From the NCBI GenBank assembly GCA_021234535.1, contig CM037843.1, positions 36,333,200-36,397,199 on the forward strand: DNA of 64,000 nt, written 5' to 3'. Shown here piece after piece: positions 26,501-40,391 of the stretch; position 1 is the stretch's first letter, and each line of letters opens with the position of its first letter. The position numbers and the translations under genes were made by a program. The stretch is from Stichopus chloronotus. Its lineage: Eukaryota > Echinodermata > Holothuroidea > Aspidochirotida > Stichopodidae. The notes under the pieces are model-generated. The model saw only the letters and a program-made list of their open reading frames with translations, was not told the DNA's origin and ran no database searches.

Positions 26501-29500
26501 GTGCAATTGAGAAGGATTTACAACTGAAAGTTAAATTTATGCTAATCCTGTTCGATTTTCTCCGGTGTGATAAGAGTCCCAATTCATAAGGGATGAGTAC
26601 GGCTTAAAGCACACTCTTTCTTTTGTGTGATATATCCAATTTCTAGACAGTATCCAAGTTTATTCACACCTGCTTATATCCTATGAGAAGGATTACTTAG
26701 AACAATGCCTCGATGCCAAGGTTGTTGCCGACAGTCAAGACAGGACTCAAAGCTCACCAATCAAAACAACTGGTTACCTTTTCCGAATCAAGATGGACTG
26801 GCATATAAGAATAAGGTGTAGGGCTTTTGCCATATGCAAATGATTAACATGAACATAAGACTATAATTTACTATTCAATTTTTATCAATTTCTGCAAACT
26901 TTTGCAATTTGTAGTAGGTGTACCCATGTTCAGCAAATTACACATCCTGAAACTGGTCCACTATGATAAACATCAGAAGGCTTCAAAAAGGTGAAACTAA
27001 TTTTCAAGAATAGCGACTGGCAATGTTATAACTATGGACAAAATTTTCCAATGTAACTGACAACAAAGCAGACGACATGAACCCTTTCACGTTAAGACCT
27101 TAATACGTTTGAAGCCCGTTGAATCTGTAAGTGGTGAACAAAGCAGATGTCTTTGGCTGCGACTAGTTAGGGTCAAAGGAAGGAATTAGATGTATCTCCT
27201 TCTAAATCACACCTCACCGGTATGACCAACCACATACTAAATCAGTCATGGTTATGGTCAGTCATGAGAGATCAGTCATGGTTATGGTTAATGAAATTTC
27301 GTGCTTACAAGGTTTTCACATTTTGACCTATAGTGACCTCAAATGACCTTTGACCGCCACCATTTGACTGCCACCAACAACAGTAGGGACCATCTACTCA
27401 ATATGACCAACTCACACACCATGTCTGAAATCAGTAATGATTGACAAAAACACTATTTGGTAAACTTGAACGTAGTTCTTCAGCATTTGACATTCTGCCA
27501 GAAGAAAGCAAAACATGTTTGAAATTGAAGGTACTAGACAAACCTTTAAAAGACTTCATGGATCCCTCATGAACATAAAGCTGAATGATGACAAGGTGGT
27601 TGCCAGCTTCTGCAGTTTTTGCAACACAGGTGGAGCACTCCTGTAACGAATTTGAAAGAGGATGAAGGCCAACTCTGAGTGACATCACAGGTAAAGAACA
27701 GATATCTCAAGTCAAACTCTCAAATACAATTGTTGAGACTGGGGCAATAACATGTTACTTGTATACTAGAGTTAATGGTATCAGTAAGGTTACTTGATAA
27801 TTTATCCGTTCTTTCAACTGTGAGATACTCATTTTTTTTTTCAGTCACTGAGAAAACGCCATCAATCTGAGTGCAATATGCACTTCATACTTTCAATTGG
27901 AAGTTCCTTCCTTAGTTCACAGTCCCACCAAATAAACCAGAAAGCCAAAAGGCTTTGTGATTCCTTGCTACATGGTTATATTATAACAAACATGAATTAT
28001 CCACATGACAAGTATAAGATCAACTGCAGTTATTTTTCTTGATACACTACAAGCCTTCAAGCCAAAATGACCTTTATTTTGGTGACCTGAAATGACCGTG
28101 ACATTTGCGTCCACCAAAAGCAATAGGAATAACCTACCCAGTATGGCCAACCCACACATCAAGTATGACATCAGTCAACATTACCCTTCTGGAGTTAATT
28201 TGTTAGCAAGGTTTGACCTCGGGTGACCTCAAACGACCTTTGACCTCTACCACAAACAAAAGAAGTCTTCTACTTAGTATATACAATCTACACATCAAGT
28301 AAGACATCAGTCAAGGTTAGACTCCTGGAGATATTGTGTTTACACATTTTTACAGTTTCACCTCTGATGACCTCAAATGACCCTTGACCTCAATCAAAAC
28401 AATAGAGATCTTCTGCTCATTATTACCAACACACACCAAGTATTACATCAGTCATGGTTACTCTTCTGGAGATATTGTGTTTTCAAGTTTTTACAGTTTG
28501 ACCTCTGGTGACCTAAAATGACCTTTGCCCTCACCAAAGATGATAGGGATCATCTAATAAGTATGACCAAGCAACACACTAAGTATGACATCAGTCACAG
28601 TTACCCTCTTGGAGATAATGTGTTTACAAGGTTTTCACACTTTGACCTTTGGTGACCTCACATGACCTTTGACTTCCACCAAAATCAAAAGGAGTATTCT
28701 ACTGACTATATACAATCCCCACACTAAGTATGATATCAGTCACAGTTACCCTTCTGGAGATACTGTGTTTAAAAGGTTTTCACAATTTGACTTCTGATGA
28801 CCTCAATTGACCTTTGACCCAAATGACCTTTAAGCTCCACAAAGAAGCAGTGGAGATCTTGAACTCAATATCATTGATATACAAATTGAATATAAGATAA
28901 GTCCAAATTTGCATTCTTGGAGCTACAGTACTTCTAAGATGAAAAAAAAAGACCAGCTTTAGAATATTTTGGCATTACCTCTTTCGTCTTACCGCTGTCA
29001 GTCGATTTATCAGTCTGAAACAAAAATGCAAATTAAAGAAGAAAGCATTTGAATCAAACACAGAGAGAAACTTCGTCACTTCCCTACTGTAGCCATTTTA
29101 AGTCTTACCACTCCATTTCATGGTGTAGAAGTGCCCTTGAGCAAAACACAATCACACATAAAAGAAAGAGCAATATGATGTAAAACTATTTACCCTGAAA
29201 TGAGAAAGCAATCAGGAATTCCATATTTCTTTGCTTCACTTTCCCAAAAAATTACCTTTCAAAAATACAACATAAACCTACAACCTACATGTAGATCTAA
29301 TTTGGCAAATCTGCTCATGAAGGGCATTCTTAAAAGAAAGTAAAATGAGGCATCTGTTTCTCATCCACAGTAGGCTCTAATAGTTCAGTGACATACATCG
29401 CTTTGTAGATAAAACTAATTTTCAACAGAATGTCCATACCCCATCCTTGTTGTCATCTTGTTTCTGAAACATAAAAAGAGAAAAGAGAGTAAAAACATAC

Positions 29501-32500
29501 AAACATGTGAAGCAATGTTACATGTGTCCAAACTGGTTCTAACGGGATCTTCTCGGGCTCATAGCTACAGTATATGCTAGGCCTAAGTTAGTATTGGTAA
29601 CGTAAGTAGTAAATAAGTAGTTCTGAACAGGAGTCACTGTGCTAAATTAATGGTTCGTACGCAGTATTAGCATTTGCTACAACCGCAAATGTAGAAAATC
29701 CCAGCAAATGCAATATCAACCGCTAATGTAGCACACTCAGCTGGTAATGTAGTAAACTCCCTGCTAATGTAAAAAAATCAACAGCTTAGGTAGTAAAATT
29801 GCTCCCCGCAAATGTAGAGCCACCCAACAGCAAATGTAGTTCTACATTTGCAGGGGACGATTTCCATAACATTTGCTGTTGGGTAGTTCCACATTTGCAG
29901 GGAGCTATTTTTACTACATAAGCGGTTGATTTTTCTACCTTAATGGGAGTTAATTACATATGTGGTTGAGTGTGCTACATTAGCAGTCGATACTACACTT
30001 GCTGGGATTTTCTACATTTGCGGTTGTAACAGTATTACGTACACTGTACTTGGCTAGCTAAGTTATGTTGAATAATGCAAACCAAAGAAAACCAGAAAGC
30101 CAAAAGGCTTTGTGATTCCTTGCCACATGGTTATATTATAACAAGCATGAATTATTCACATGACAAGTGTGAGATCAACTGCAGTTACTGGTCTTAAAAC
30201 ACCACACTAATAAGCCTTTAACCCAAATAACCTTTATTTTGGTGACCTCAAATGACATTTGACGTCCACTAAAAGCAATAGGGATCACCTACCCAGTATG
30301 GGGAACCTACACATCAAGTATGACATCAGTCAACATTACTCTTCTGGAGATAATATGCTAGAAAATTTTCACCTCGGGGGACCTCAAACGACCTTTGACC
30401 TCCACAAAAACAATAGGAGTCATCTACTCAATATGACTAACCCACACACCAAGTATGACATCAGTCACACTTACCCTTCTAGAGATACTGTGTTTACAAT
30501 GTGTTTACAGTTTGACTCAGGGTGACCTCAAGTGACCTTTATCTCCACCAAAAACAATAGGGATCATCTACTCAATATGACCAACAAACACACCAAGTTT
30601 GGCATCAGTCGCAGTTACCGTTCTTGAGATATCATGTTTACAAGGTTTTCACATTTTGACCTCTGGTGACCTCAAATGACCTTTGACCTCCACCAAAAGC
30701 AATAGCGATCATCTACTTAATATGACCAACCCACACAATAAGTATGACATCAGACACAGTTACTCTTCTGCAGATACTGTGTTTACAAGGTTTTTCCAGT
30801 TTGACCTCCATTGACCTCAAATGACCTTTGACCGCCACCAAAAACGATAGGGATCATCTACTCAATATGACCAACAAACACACCAAGTATGGCATCAGTC
30901 GCAGTTACGGTTCTTGAGATATCATGTTGACAAGGTTTTCACATTTTGACCTCTGGTGACCTCAAATGACCTTGACCTCTACCAAAAGCAATAGGGATCA
31001 TCTACTTAATATGATCAACCCACACAGTAAGTATGACATCAGACACAGTTACCGTTCTTGAGATATCGTGTTTGCAAGGTTTTCACATTTTGACCTCTGG
31101 TGACCTCAAATGACCTTGACCTCCACCAAAAGCAATAGGGATCATCCACTCAATATGACTAACCCACACACCAGGTATGACATCAGACACAGTTACCGTT
31201 CTTGAGATATCGTGTTTGCAAGGTTTTTCCAGTCTGACCTCCGTCAACCTCAAATGACCTTTGACCGCCACCAAAAACAATAGGGATCATCTACTCAATA
31301 TGACTATCCCACACACCAGGTATGACATCAGACACAGTTACCGTTCTTACGATATCGTGTTTGCAAGGTTTTCACATTTTGACCTCTGGTGACTTCAAAT
31401 GACCTTTGACCTCCACCAAAAGCAATAGGGATCATCTACTCAATATGACTATCCCACACACCAGGTATGACATCAGACACAGTTACCGTTCTTAAGATAT
31501 CGTGTTTGCAAGGTTTTCACATTTTGACCTCTGGTGACCTCAAATGACCTTGACCTCTACCAAAAGCAATAGGGATCATCTACTTAATATGATCAACCCA
31601 CACAGTAAGTATGACATCAGACACAGTTACCGTTCTTGAGATATCGTGTTTGCAAGGTTTTCACATTTTGACCTCTGGTGACCTCAAATGACCTTGACCT
31701 CCACCAAAAGCAATAGGGATCATCTACTCAATATGACTAACCCACACACCAGGTATGACATCAGACACAGTTACCGTTCTTGAGATATCATGTTTGCAAG
31801 GTTTTTCCAGTCTGATCTCCGTCAACCTCAAATGACCTTTGACCGCCACCAAAAACAATAGGGATCATCTACTCAATATGACTATCCCACACACCAGGTA
31901 TGACATCAGACACAGTTACCGTTCTTAAGATATCGTGTTTGTAAGGTTTTCACATTTTGACCTCTGGTGACCTCAAATGACCTTTGACCTCCACCAAAAG
32001 CAATAGGGATCATCTACTTCATATGACCAACCCACACAGTAAGTATGACATCAGTCACAGTTACCCTTCTGGAGATATTATGTTTACAAGGTTTTTCCAG
32101 TTTGACCTCCGTTGACCTCAAATGACCTTTGACCGCCACTAAAAACAATAGGGATCATCTACTCAATATGACTAACCCACACACTAGGTATGACATCAGA
32201 CACAGTTACTGTTCATGAGATATCGTGTTTACAAGGTTTTCACATTTTGACCTCTGGTGACCTCAAATGACCTTTGACCTCCACTAAAAACATTAGGGAT
32301 CATCCACTCAATATGAACAACCCACACACTAAGTATGACATCAGTCACAGTTACCGTTCTTGAGATATCGTGTTTACAAGGTTTTCACATTTTGACCTCT
32401 GGTGACCCCAAATGACCTTTGACTTCCACCAAAAACAATAGGGATCATCTACTCAATACGACCAACCCACACACCACGTATGACATCAGTCATGGTTACC

Positions 32501-35500
32501 CTTCTTGAGATATCGTGTTTACAAGAAGTGTCACATACACACATACACACACACGCAAACCTACACACACCAACCTGACTGCATAGGTTCCTTTGCTGAC
32601 ACAAGGAACCAATAAAAATTCAAACTTCACAGAAGGCGAGATTGTGGAAATAAAATGGACATGCATAACTGTTGAACAGTTTTAGAGATATTTTGGCTGC
32701 GTGACAGGGCATTTTGGTATCACGTTTAACTCCACTTTTCTTTTTGCCACATACAATTAAGTTCAGCTCACCTACACAGGCCTAAACCATTTCAACATGA
32801 GGTGACATCCAGTCCATAAGTGCATTAGTAGTTTGTTTAGGCAGCACACCTCTAATCAAATTATTACAAAACTAAAAGAAAAAAATCCAACAACAATAAC
32901 TTGTGAAGTAGGCCAAAAGCACTCAATAGTTTGTCATCTAATGTTGAGATATGTGCGGTGAACTGTTTTGTGAATTGAAGGCTTAGGCCTCTACAATTTC
33001 AAAGCCACAAACTAAGTTGTACACAGACAATCGGTCACTGGATGGGTAATGGCATTCGGGTACCCCGGGTAAGAACTTTCCACCCAGTGAAAACATTACC
33101 ACATATCAAATCTGCAACAACTTAACCTTCAAAAATAGAACTATAACCTTGATGTAGATCTGATATGGCAAATCTGCTCATGATGGGCATTAATAAAGGA
33201 AAGTAAAATTGCTTGGCATTGACAATAGACTCTAACAGTTATGTGACATACACTTCTTTGTGAATAAAATGAAATTTTCATCAGTTTGTCCATACCTCAG
33301 GGCTTTGATTAGGGCTCTTATTTTCCGCCTGAAGCATAAGAAGAGAAAAAGAGAACTCATCAAAACTTTCATCAACTGAAAAACAGCTGAAGTAAAGAAA
33401 GACTTACTTACTTGGAAGCAAATACCTCAACTTTAAATGTAAAATGAGAGATAAAAGCATCTTAAAACCAAAACACAGAAATGGATTGCGACTGAAATGA
33501 CGTAATTATGAGCAGCTTACACATGAACTGGCATAATGTACTTGGGTAAGGAGATATCAAATCTGCAATCACAAATAACTTTGCTTCACTTTCCCAACAA
33601 AATAACCTTGAAAAATACAACTACAACCTTGATGTTGATCTGATATGGCAAATCTGCTCATGATGGGCATTCCTGAAGGAAAGTAAAATTGTTTGGCATT
33701 GACAATAGATTCTAACAGTTCTGTGACATACACTTCTTTGTGGATAAAATGAAATTTTCATCAGTTTGTCCATACCTCAGGGCTTTGATTAGGGCTCTTA
33801 TTTTCTGCCTGAAGCATAAGAAGAGAAAAAGAGAACTCATCAAAACTTTCATCAACTGAAAAACAGCTGAAGTAAAGAAAGACTTACTTACTTGGAGGCG
33901 AAAATCTGAACTTAAAATGCAAAATGAGAGTTAAAAGCATCTTAAAACCAAAACACAGAAATGGATTGTGATTGAAATGATGTAATTATGAGCAGCTTTT
34001 ACATGAACTGGCATAATGTACTTGGGTAAGGAGATATCAAATCTGCAATCACAAATAACTTTGCTTCACTTTCCCAACAAAATAACCTTGAAAAGTACAA
34101 CAACAACCTTGATGTTGATCTGATATGGCAAATCTGCTCATGATGGGCATTCCTGAAGGAAAGTAAAATTGTTTGGCATTGACAATAGATTCTAACAGTT
34201 CTGTGACATACACTTCTTTGTGGATAAAATGAAATTTTCATCAGTTTGTCCATACCTCAGGGCTTTGATTAGGGCTCTTATTTTCTGCCTGAAGCATAAG
34301 AAGAGAAAAAGAGAACTCATCAAAACTTTCATCAGCTGAAAAACAGCTGAAGTAAAGAAAGACTTACTTACTTGGAGGCGAATACCTGAACTTTAAATGT
34401 AAAATGAGAGTTAAAAGCATCTTAAAACCAAAACACAGAAATGGATTGTGATTGAAATGATGTAACTATGAGTAGCTTTTAAATGATCTGGCATAAAGCA
34501 CTTGGGTAAGGAGAAGTATCATGTTTGGTGTTTTTAATATTTATGATGTTATTAATTGAGACAACTGCACTACATCTGCTGACCTAAGGTGCTGACTGAC
34601 AGGCATCATATACTCAATATTCACACCAGCACACAAAATCAAAGACAACTCCAACCATCTCCCGTTGAGATTTCAAGTATACATGGCTTTCAACGAAAAG
34701 AACAAATGCATTGTGGTTCGGATGATGTCATTATGAGGATTTTTATTATGAATCTGACATGATGACTCATGTGCCACAACTGTATATTATAGACATTACA
34801 CATCCAACAGTTTCCTGTCTTGAGATGCATTTATATTGTATGATATTAGGTGTACAAGTTTGTCACTGCTTGATCCCTGTTGACCTCAAATGAGATATGA
34901 ACTCCTATAAAAGCAATAATTGTCTTGTAGTTAATAGGTTCACCAACATACTAAATACATCTATGCAACCTTCCCTTCTTGAAAAAGCACTTTTACAAAA
35001 TTATATCAAATTGACCCCTGTTGACCCCAAATGACCTTTAAAGCTATAGGGTTCTTCTACTCAATGTGGTACACATACATACCAAATATTAGTGTTTTCA
35101 CTGGGTACTCTGGTACGACAAGGTTCTACCCGGGTAGTCAAATTACTACCTGAGTAGCATTTGCACATATACACGCACAAATAGACAGGCCTAACATTGC
35201 ATTGTCTTGCAGCTGAGTAACAGTATTTTCAAGTTACGCCGCAAAATGTCTCTTTTACTTTCCTTACCATAAACTTGACACTGAAAGAAGTGACAGCTTC
35301 TGTCTTTCTACTGTACCTGATTTGAGTTTAAGTTACATCACAATTGTGTTACAAATCCAACCGGGAACATTTATTTACCAAACATACAGTAACTGTTGTA
35401 TGTGTACAACATAGCCTAAGCTTAAGCCTACACCATGACAATTCTACATAAGAACACACTTGAAACAATCTTCTGAAGAGGCCGAATACATTGTGAAGGC

Positions 35501-38500
35501 CAGCGGGACGATGACAGATCCTTGAGGGACTCCTTCCGTGGGAACAAGTATGGCAGATTCTTTGCCGTTTATGATAACAACTTGTGAGCAGTTTTTTGAG
35601 AAAGATATGAACCAGTTTAAAGCTGTGCCAGATGTACTGTAGCAGTTCTTAAAATGATCAAACGAAAGATTACGATAGATGGTGTCAAATGCAGGAGAGT
35701 AGTCAAGTAAAGGTAAAACAGGTTCACCACCTCACACACATGGAGCTATGCCGTTTCAGCTCTGTAAGCACTCCAAACATGACCGTTCAGATTGTTGTTG
35801 GAGAGATAGCTTTGAATCTAGCAAGAATGTGCACGCTCAGTAGTCTTGGCCAGAAATTCCATATTTGTGGCTGGTCGATAATTCTTTAAGAGGGTTTTTA
35901 ACCAGGTTTTGCTTTCATTATGATGGGTCGAATATGGGTTCGTTTGAGAGAGTTAGGAAAATGGCAATTTTGCAAAGACAAACTAGCAATATTTGATGTT
36001 ACTGGCAGGAGAACATTAATGGATTTCTTTGATAAAAAATTAAGTATAGGATCAAGCTTACTAGATGATGACGGTGATTCCATTATTATTTTCATTAACA
36101 TTTCCTTTGACACAGTTGAGAAACCAGAGAGATTAGAAGATGAAACGTTACTTTTGATCGGAATAACTGGCAAAGACTGGCAAAGATGTACGGCTGTTTG
36201 CGATTTCATCCTCAATCTGCCTGATTTTATTAGAGAAGAAGTCCAAGAACTGATTTGGAAGCACACTACCATCAGAAGCATTAGGTAGAGTAGTTGATGA
36301 CGTGGGCATCGCCAGTTTTTAATTTCATTGAAAAGTTGGCGATAGTTACAATTTAACAATTTTGTGGCCTAGAAGTTTCTTTTGGCTTGTTTTAGTAGTG
36401 CACTATTTTGTCTTTTTTTTTCTCAACGAAAATTTACCAGTCAACTTCCAATTCAGTTCACTGCCAATGAGATTCAGAGCTTTGCAGTTCTTTTCTTTCA
36501 ATGATCTATGTTCATCAGTGAACCAAGGTGAATTTGGTCAGCAGTGAACTGTACGAATCTAAAGTGGAGCATGTTTTTCAAGTAAACCTGACAACACGTC
36601 ATCACATTGATCCACCGACGAATCAAGATCAGGGGCAGGTAAAGTGTTTCAAGGATGATGACAAAATGTCTTCTTGAAATGCTGGGATATTGATTTGACT
36701 AAGCTTGCAGTCTGAATGTCAATCCTATGAGGGGGTGGACGACCAATATGAAGTGAGCAAAGAATGGTAGGTAGGTCAGAAGCCAGGGATTGTGACAGAT
36801 GAACATCAGAGATAAAGGTATCTGATTAACAAGTAATGATTAAGTCTAATGTGTGACCATCACGATGAGTGGGCCCTGAGATATGTTGTGCCATGTGGAA
36901 ATCACCAGGAATCAGCACATATTCCGGCCTGGTGAAGACTGTTTCAATAAAACTTGGATACTCTCTAAGAAATGATGGAAAAAAAAATGGATTGGGAATG
37001 TTTACGATGCATCATCAGCAGCAATCCTGTATCATGAAAGTGTTATTGTTTGCATATAATAGTGGCAGTTGTACCAAAGCTGTATTTCTGGAGTAAGTGT
37101 CACCAAGACAAAACACATTTTGAACAATTTTATGTGGCAAAATACTTTGTAAGTAATGTAGAGTAATTAGATCATCTGAGTTAAGAATTTATTGTTCGCA
37201 GCAACTTGCCATTGAATTTCTAGGCCACAAATGGTGAGTGGGTATGTTAACACAGTCACTGCCCACAAACCCAGCTGAAGCTGCACAAATAAAACCTTTT
37301 TTTTTTTTTTTTTGCGGTGTCGTGATTTCTGTAAATGCGATTGTTGGAAGACATGGACATAAATTATAGCACATGAAAGTTCTTGTTTTTATCACTTTGA
37401 ACACATGGCCAGTACTGCTAGTTCAATAATTACAGGCACTGATGTGCCGCCAATACCGGTACTGATTTTCCTGGTACCGCCCAACCCTACTAAATGTGGT
37501 TTATCAAAATAGCATGTATGATGTTCCTGCATGTGTTCTATAGGACAGTTTACAGGAATTCACAGCTTAACCTAAGCTGATCTCAAATGACTTTTGACCT
37601 CTACAGAAAACAACAGGGTTGGTACATTCCATGTGGTTTGAATTCTTGAGAATTCATGTTTGAAAAAGCATGTTTACAGACATGTGCCTTCATCATGACA
37701 TAGGTTACTACAAGAAATCAAGGAATCCTTGATGCTTGTCAATATAGGCAAAGGCTTGTTTTCAATAACAAGAAAGAAGAACGATCTGCATGAGCTAAAG
37801 TAAGACAATGGATTTGGCAGTTTCCGACAAATATGCAGCTACAAAACACCTACCGGTTCTGCGTCGCGTTTCCTTCGCTACGATGAAACAAAAGAGAAAA
37901 GGAGAAAAAAGCTCAAGTTAACTGATCTGATGGAAAAGGAAGTACAAGCAATATTAACGAGACATGCAGGTTACAGAATCAAGTCTAGAACAAAGCCCTA
38001 TGACCATCAAACTTCCATGTACAAGAAACAAGCAACTGAAAAATGCAACAAATAAAGCTGCATCAGATCTTGAGACAAATGTTTTAGAAGGAAATGCAGC
38101 TGGGAAAAAAGAAACAATATCAGGTAAAAGGTGTAAGAATACCAGGTATATACCTTTTGTCATCACTGGCTCACATGTTACTTTCAACCTCACAGAGGAA
38201 CGACACAAAATACTCTAAAAGATAAGTTCCAGCACTGCGAATGACTATGTGAACAATGACATTTTAAAAGTTTCTGCTGCTGTCACCATGCTGTTTTAAG
38301 ACCCCACAGCAATGTACAGCACAGCATAAATAATGTTTCTTTGCTTAAAGTTGGCATTTCTTTACTACCCTCTTCCACAGTCCCCTCCCAGGCAAAAACC
38401 TTTAGAGCCCCCTGCTCTCTTTCAATCTATGTGGGGTAAAGAGAATGAATGCAACACACCAATTACCACTGAGGTTTTCATGGCGTAAAAAGTCATTATC

Positions 38501-40358
38501 AACTAAACCTGACTGCTTCCCAAATACTGATATATCATACATATATATATAACATGCTATAGTATTTCTCAATTTCACTAGGTTTCATCAACTAGAGATA
38601 TACATCGTGTTTTTAAGGTCCACAGTATCAGTTCTGCCTTTAAACTCAACCTTTAAATTCAAAAGAAATTGAGATTTATTGACTTTATATTGGGAATACA
38701 CATCTCACATATGGCATCTACTATAAATGATTCTTTTTTTTTGAAATGTAATGCTTACAATTTTCTAACTGCATTGACAACTAAAGACCTCAAGGGACCT
38801 TGAAAACCCCAGACAAAGAAAAAAAGAAATACAATGAGAAAACGCACTGTGGTTTCCATGAGGTAACCTACAGTACACTAGCTTATTTGGTTACAGTAAT
38901 TAATACATAAACAATCGGAATTGGACTATGAGAAAAAGATCAGTGGGATTACACACAGGTTTGAGGTCTGTCCAAGCTCCCTTCATAAATTAGAGCAGGA
39001 GTCAATGCTTTATGCTCTCCCAGCAAAATCTCATCGCAATGCATGACATCAATTGCAAATGTTAGAGAAATTCATCATTTTCAACGAAAGTTTTTGTCTT
39101 TTCCAGCACACATTTAATGCCCAGGTTAATGTCCAAGCTCATGTAAAAGCTTCCACTCATGAGATACCATTTACAAGGTCACCAGTGTTTGACCTCAACT
39201 GACTTGAACATCAAATGATACGAACCAAAAACAATGCAGTTCTTGAACTCATCACAAAATATCACCATACTGCTGAGTTTGACCTCTGCTGACCTCAAAT
39301 GACCATTGACCTGAAGAAAAGCTATACAGTTCTTACTAACAATGTAATCCATCAAAAAAAAATCACATTAAATTTAGACTGAGCTTTCACTTTCGAGACA
39401 TCACACTTACAAGTATTCACGGTTTAATATCTTCTGACCTATGATCTTCATCAAACAATATACTCATTTGGTTCATAATATATAGCATACATAAGATCAC
39501 TCCAATGGACTACCAACACACTAAGTTTGAAGTTCCAGCAGCATTCAATTGCTGAGATATCTATCTTAATAGATTTTCAGATTTTAACGTCTGGTGATCT
39601 CAAATGACCTCGGACCTCTGTGGAAAATAATAGGGATAGTCTCTTTCAATGAAGAAACTACACATCAAGTTTGAACTTTCATAATATCCTTCACAGATTT
39701 TCAGAAAGGTAACCTAAAATGACCTTTGGTGACTTCAAATGACCTTTGACCTTGATGAAAAACAATGGGGATCATCTACTTCGACATGTACAACCCACAC
39801 ATTAAGTTTGAAGTTCCAGCAACTTTCCCTTATTGAGATATTTTGTTTCCAAGTTTTCAAACTGTCACCTCTACTGACCTCACATGACCTTTGACCCCAT
39901 AAAACAATGATATTATCTACTCATCAAGGGCTACTAATGTGACAAGTATGACTTGCCAGCAACATTCAGTTGCTGAGAGATATCCCTTAATAGGATTTCA
40001 TACTGTAAGCTCTGGTGACCTCAAATGACCTTTGACCTTCATGACAAAGAATAGGGATTATCTACTTGCAATGGACTGCATACTCATCACCTTTGAAGTT
40101 TGGGAACATTTCCCTTTGTGAGATATTGTGTGTACAAGCAAAGACATCATATATGTAAAAATACGCATACACCCAACTTTGTTTTCCATTCATTCCGAGG
40201 ACCTCATTGTGCTTTCTTTTGTTTTTTCTTTCTCAACCCTAACCTTAACAATAGACTGTCTATTGCTAATCTTGAGAGGACTGGAGAAATCTATTGAATT
40301 TTCTACAGAGGACCTAAAACCTATTGTTTCAGTCCTCAATCCCACCCGAAAACAGGGG

Positions 40359-40391
<33 letters not shown>

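Larger units (their letters stand above)
33060..34510 (-). repeat. 480 bp tandem triplication carrying a TMEM87 microexon
   Basis: Three consecutive copies with exact 480 bp spacing between the microexons. Each holds ATATGGCAAATCTGCTCATG, the 33 bp microexon and CTTACTTACTTGGA. The two right-hand copies are nearly identical; the left copy is more diverged. Confidence 0.9.

Noticed and set aside
24057..32611. CRISPR-like array from regularly spaced repeats
   Set aside because: Units are ~145 bp, diverged and head-to-tail without unique spacers, in an intron-bearing animal genome. They are tandem repeats of a mobile element.
35267..35279. Further TMEM87 microexon (13 bp between CTTTCAG and GTAAGG)
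   Set aside because: Length is not a multiple of 3, so it would break the frame, and its flanks do not match the other microexon blocks.
35920..36288. 122-codon plus-strand frame as a gene
   Set aside because: Antisense shadow of the LINE reverse transcriptase on the minus strand.
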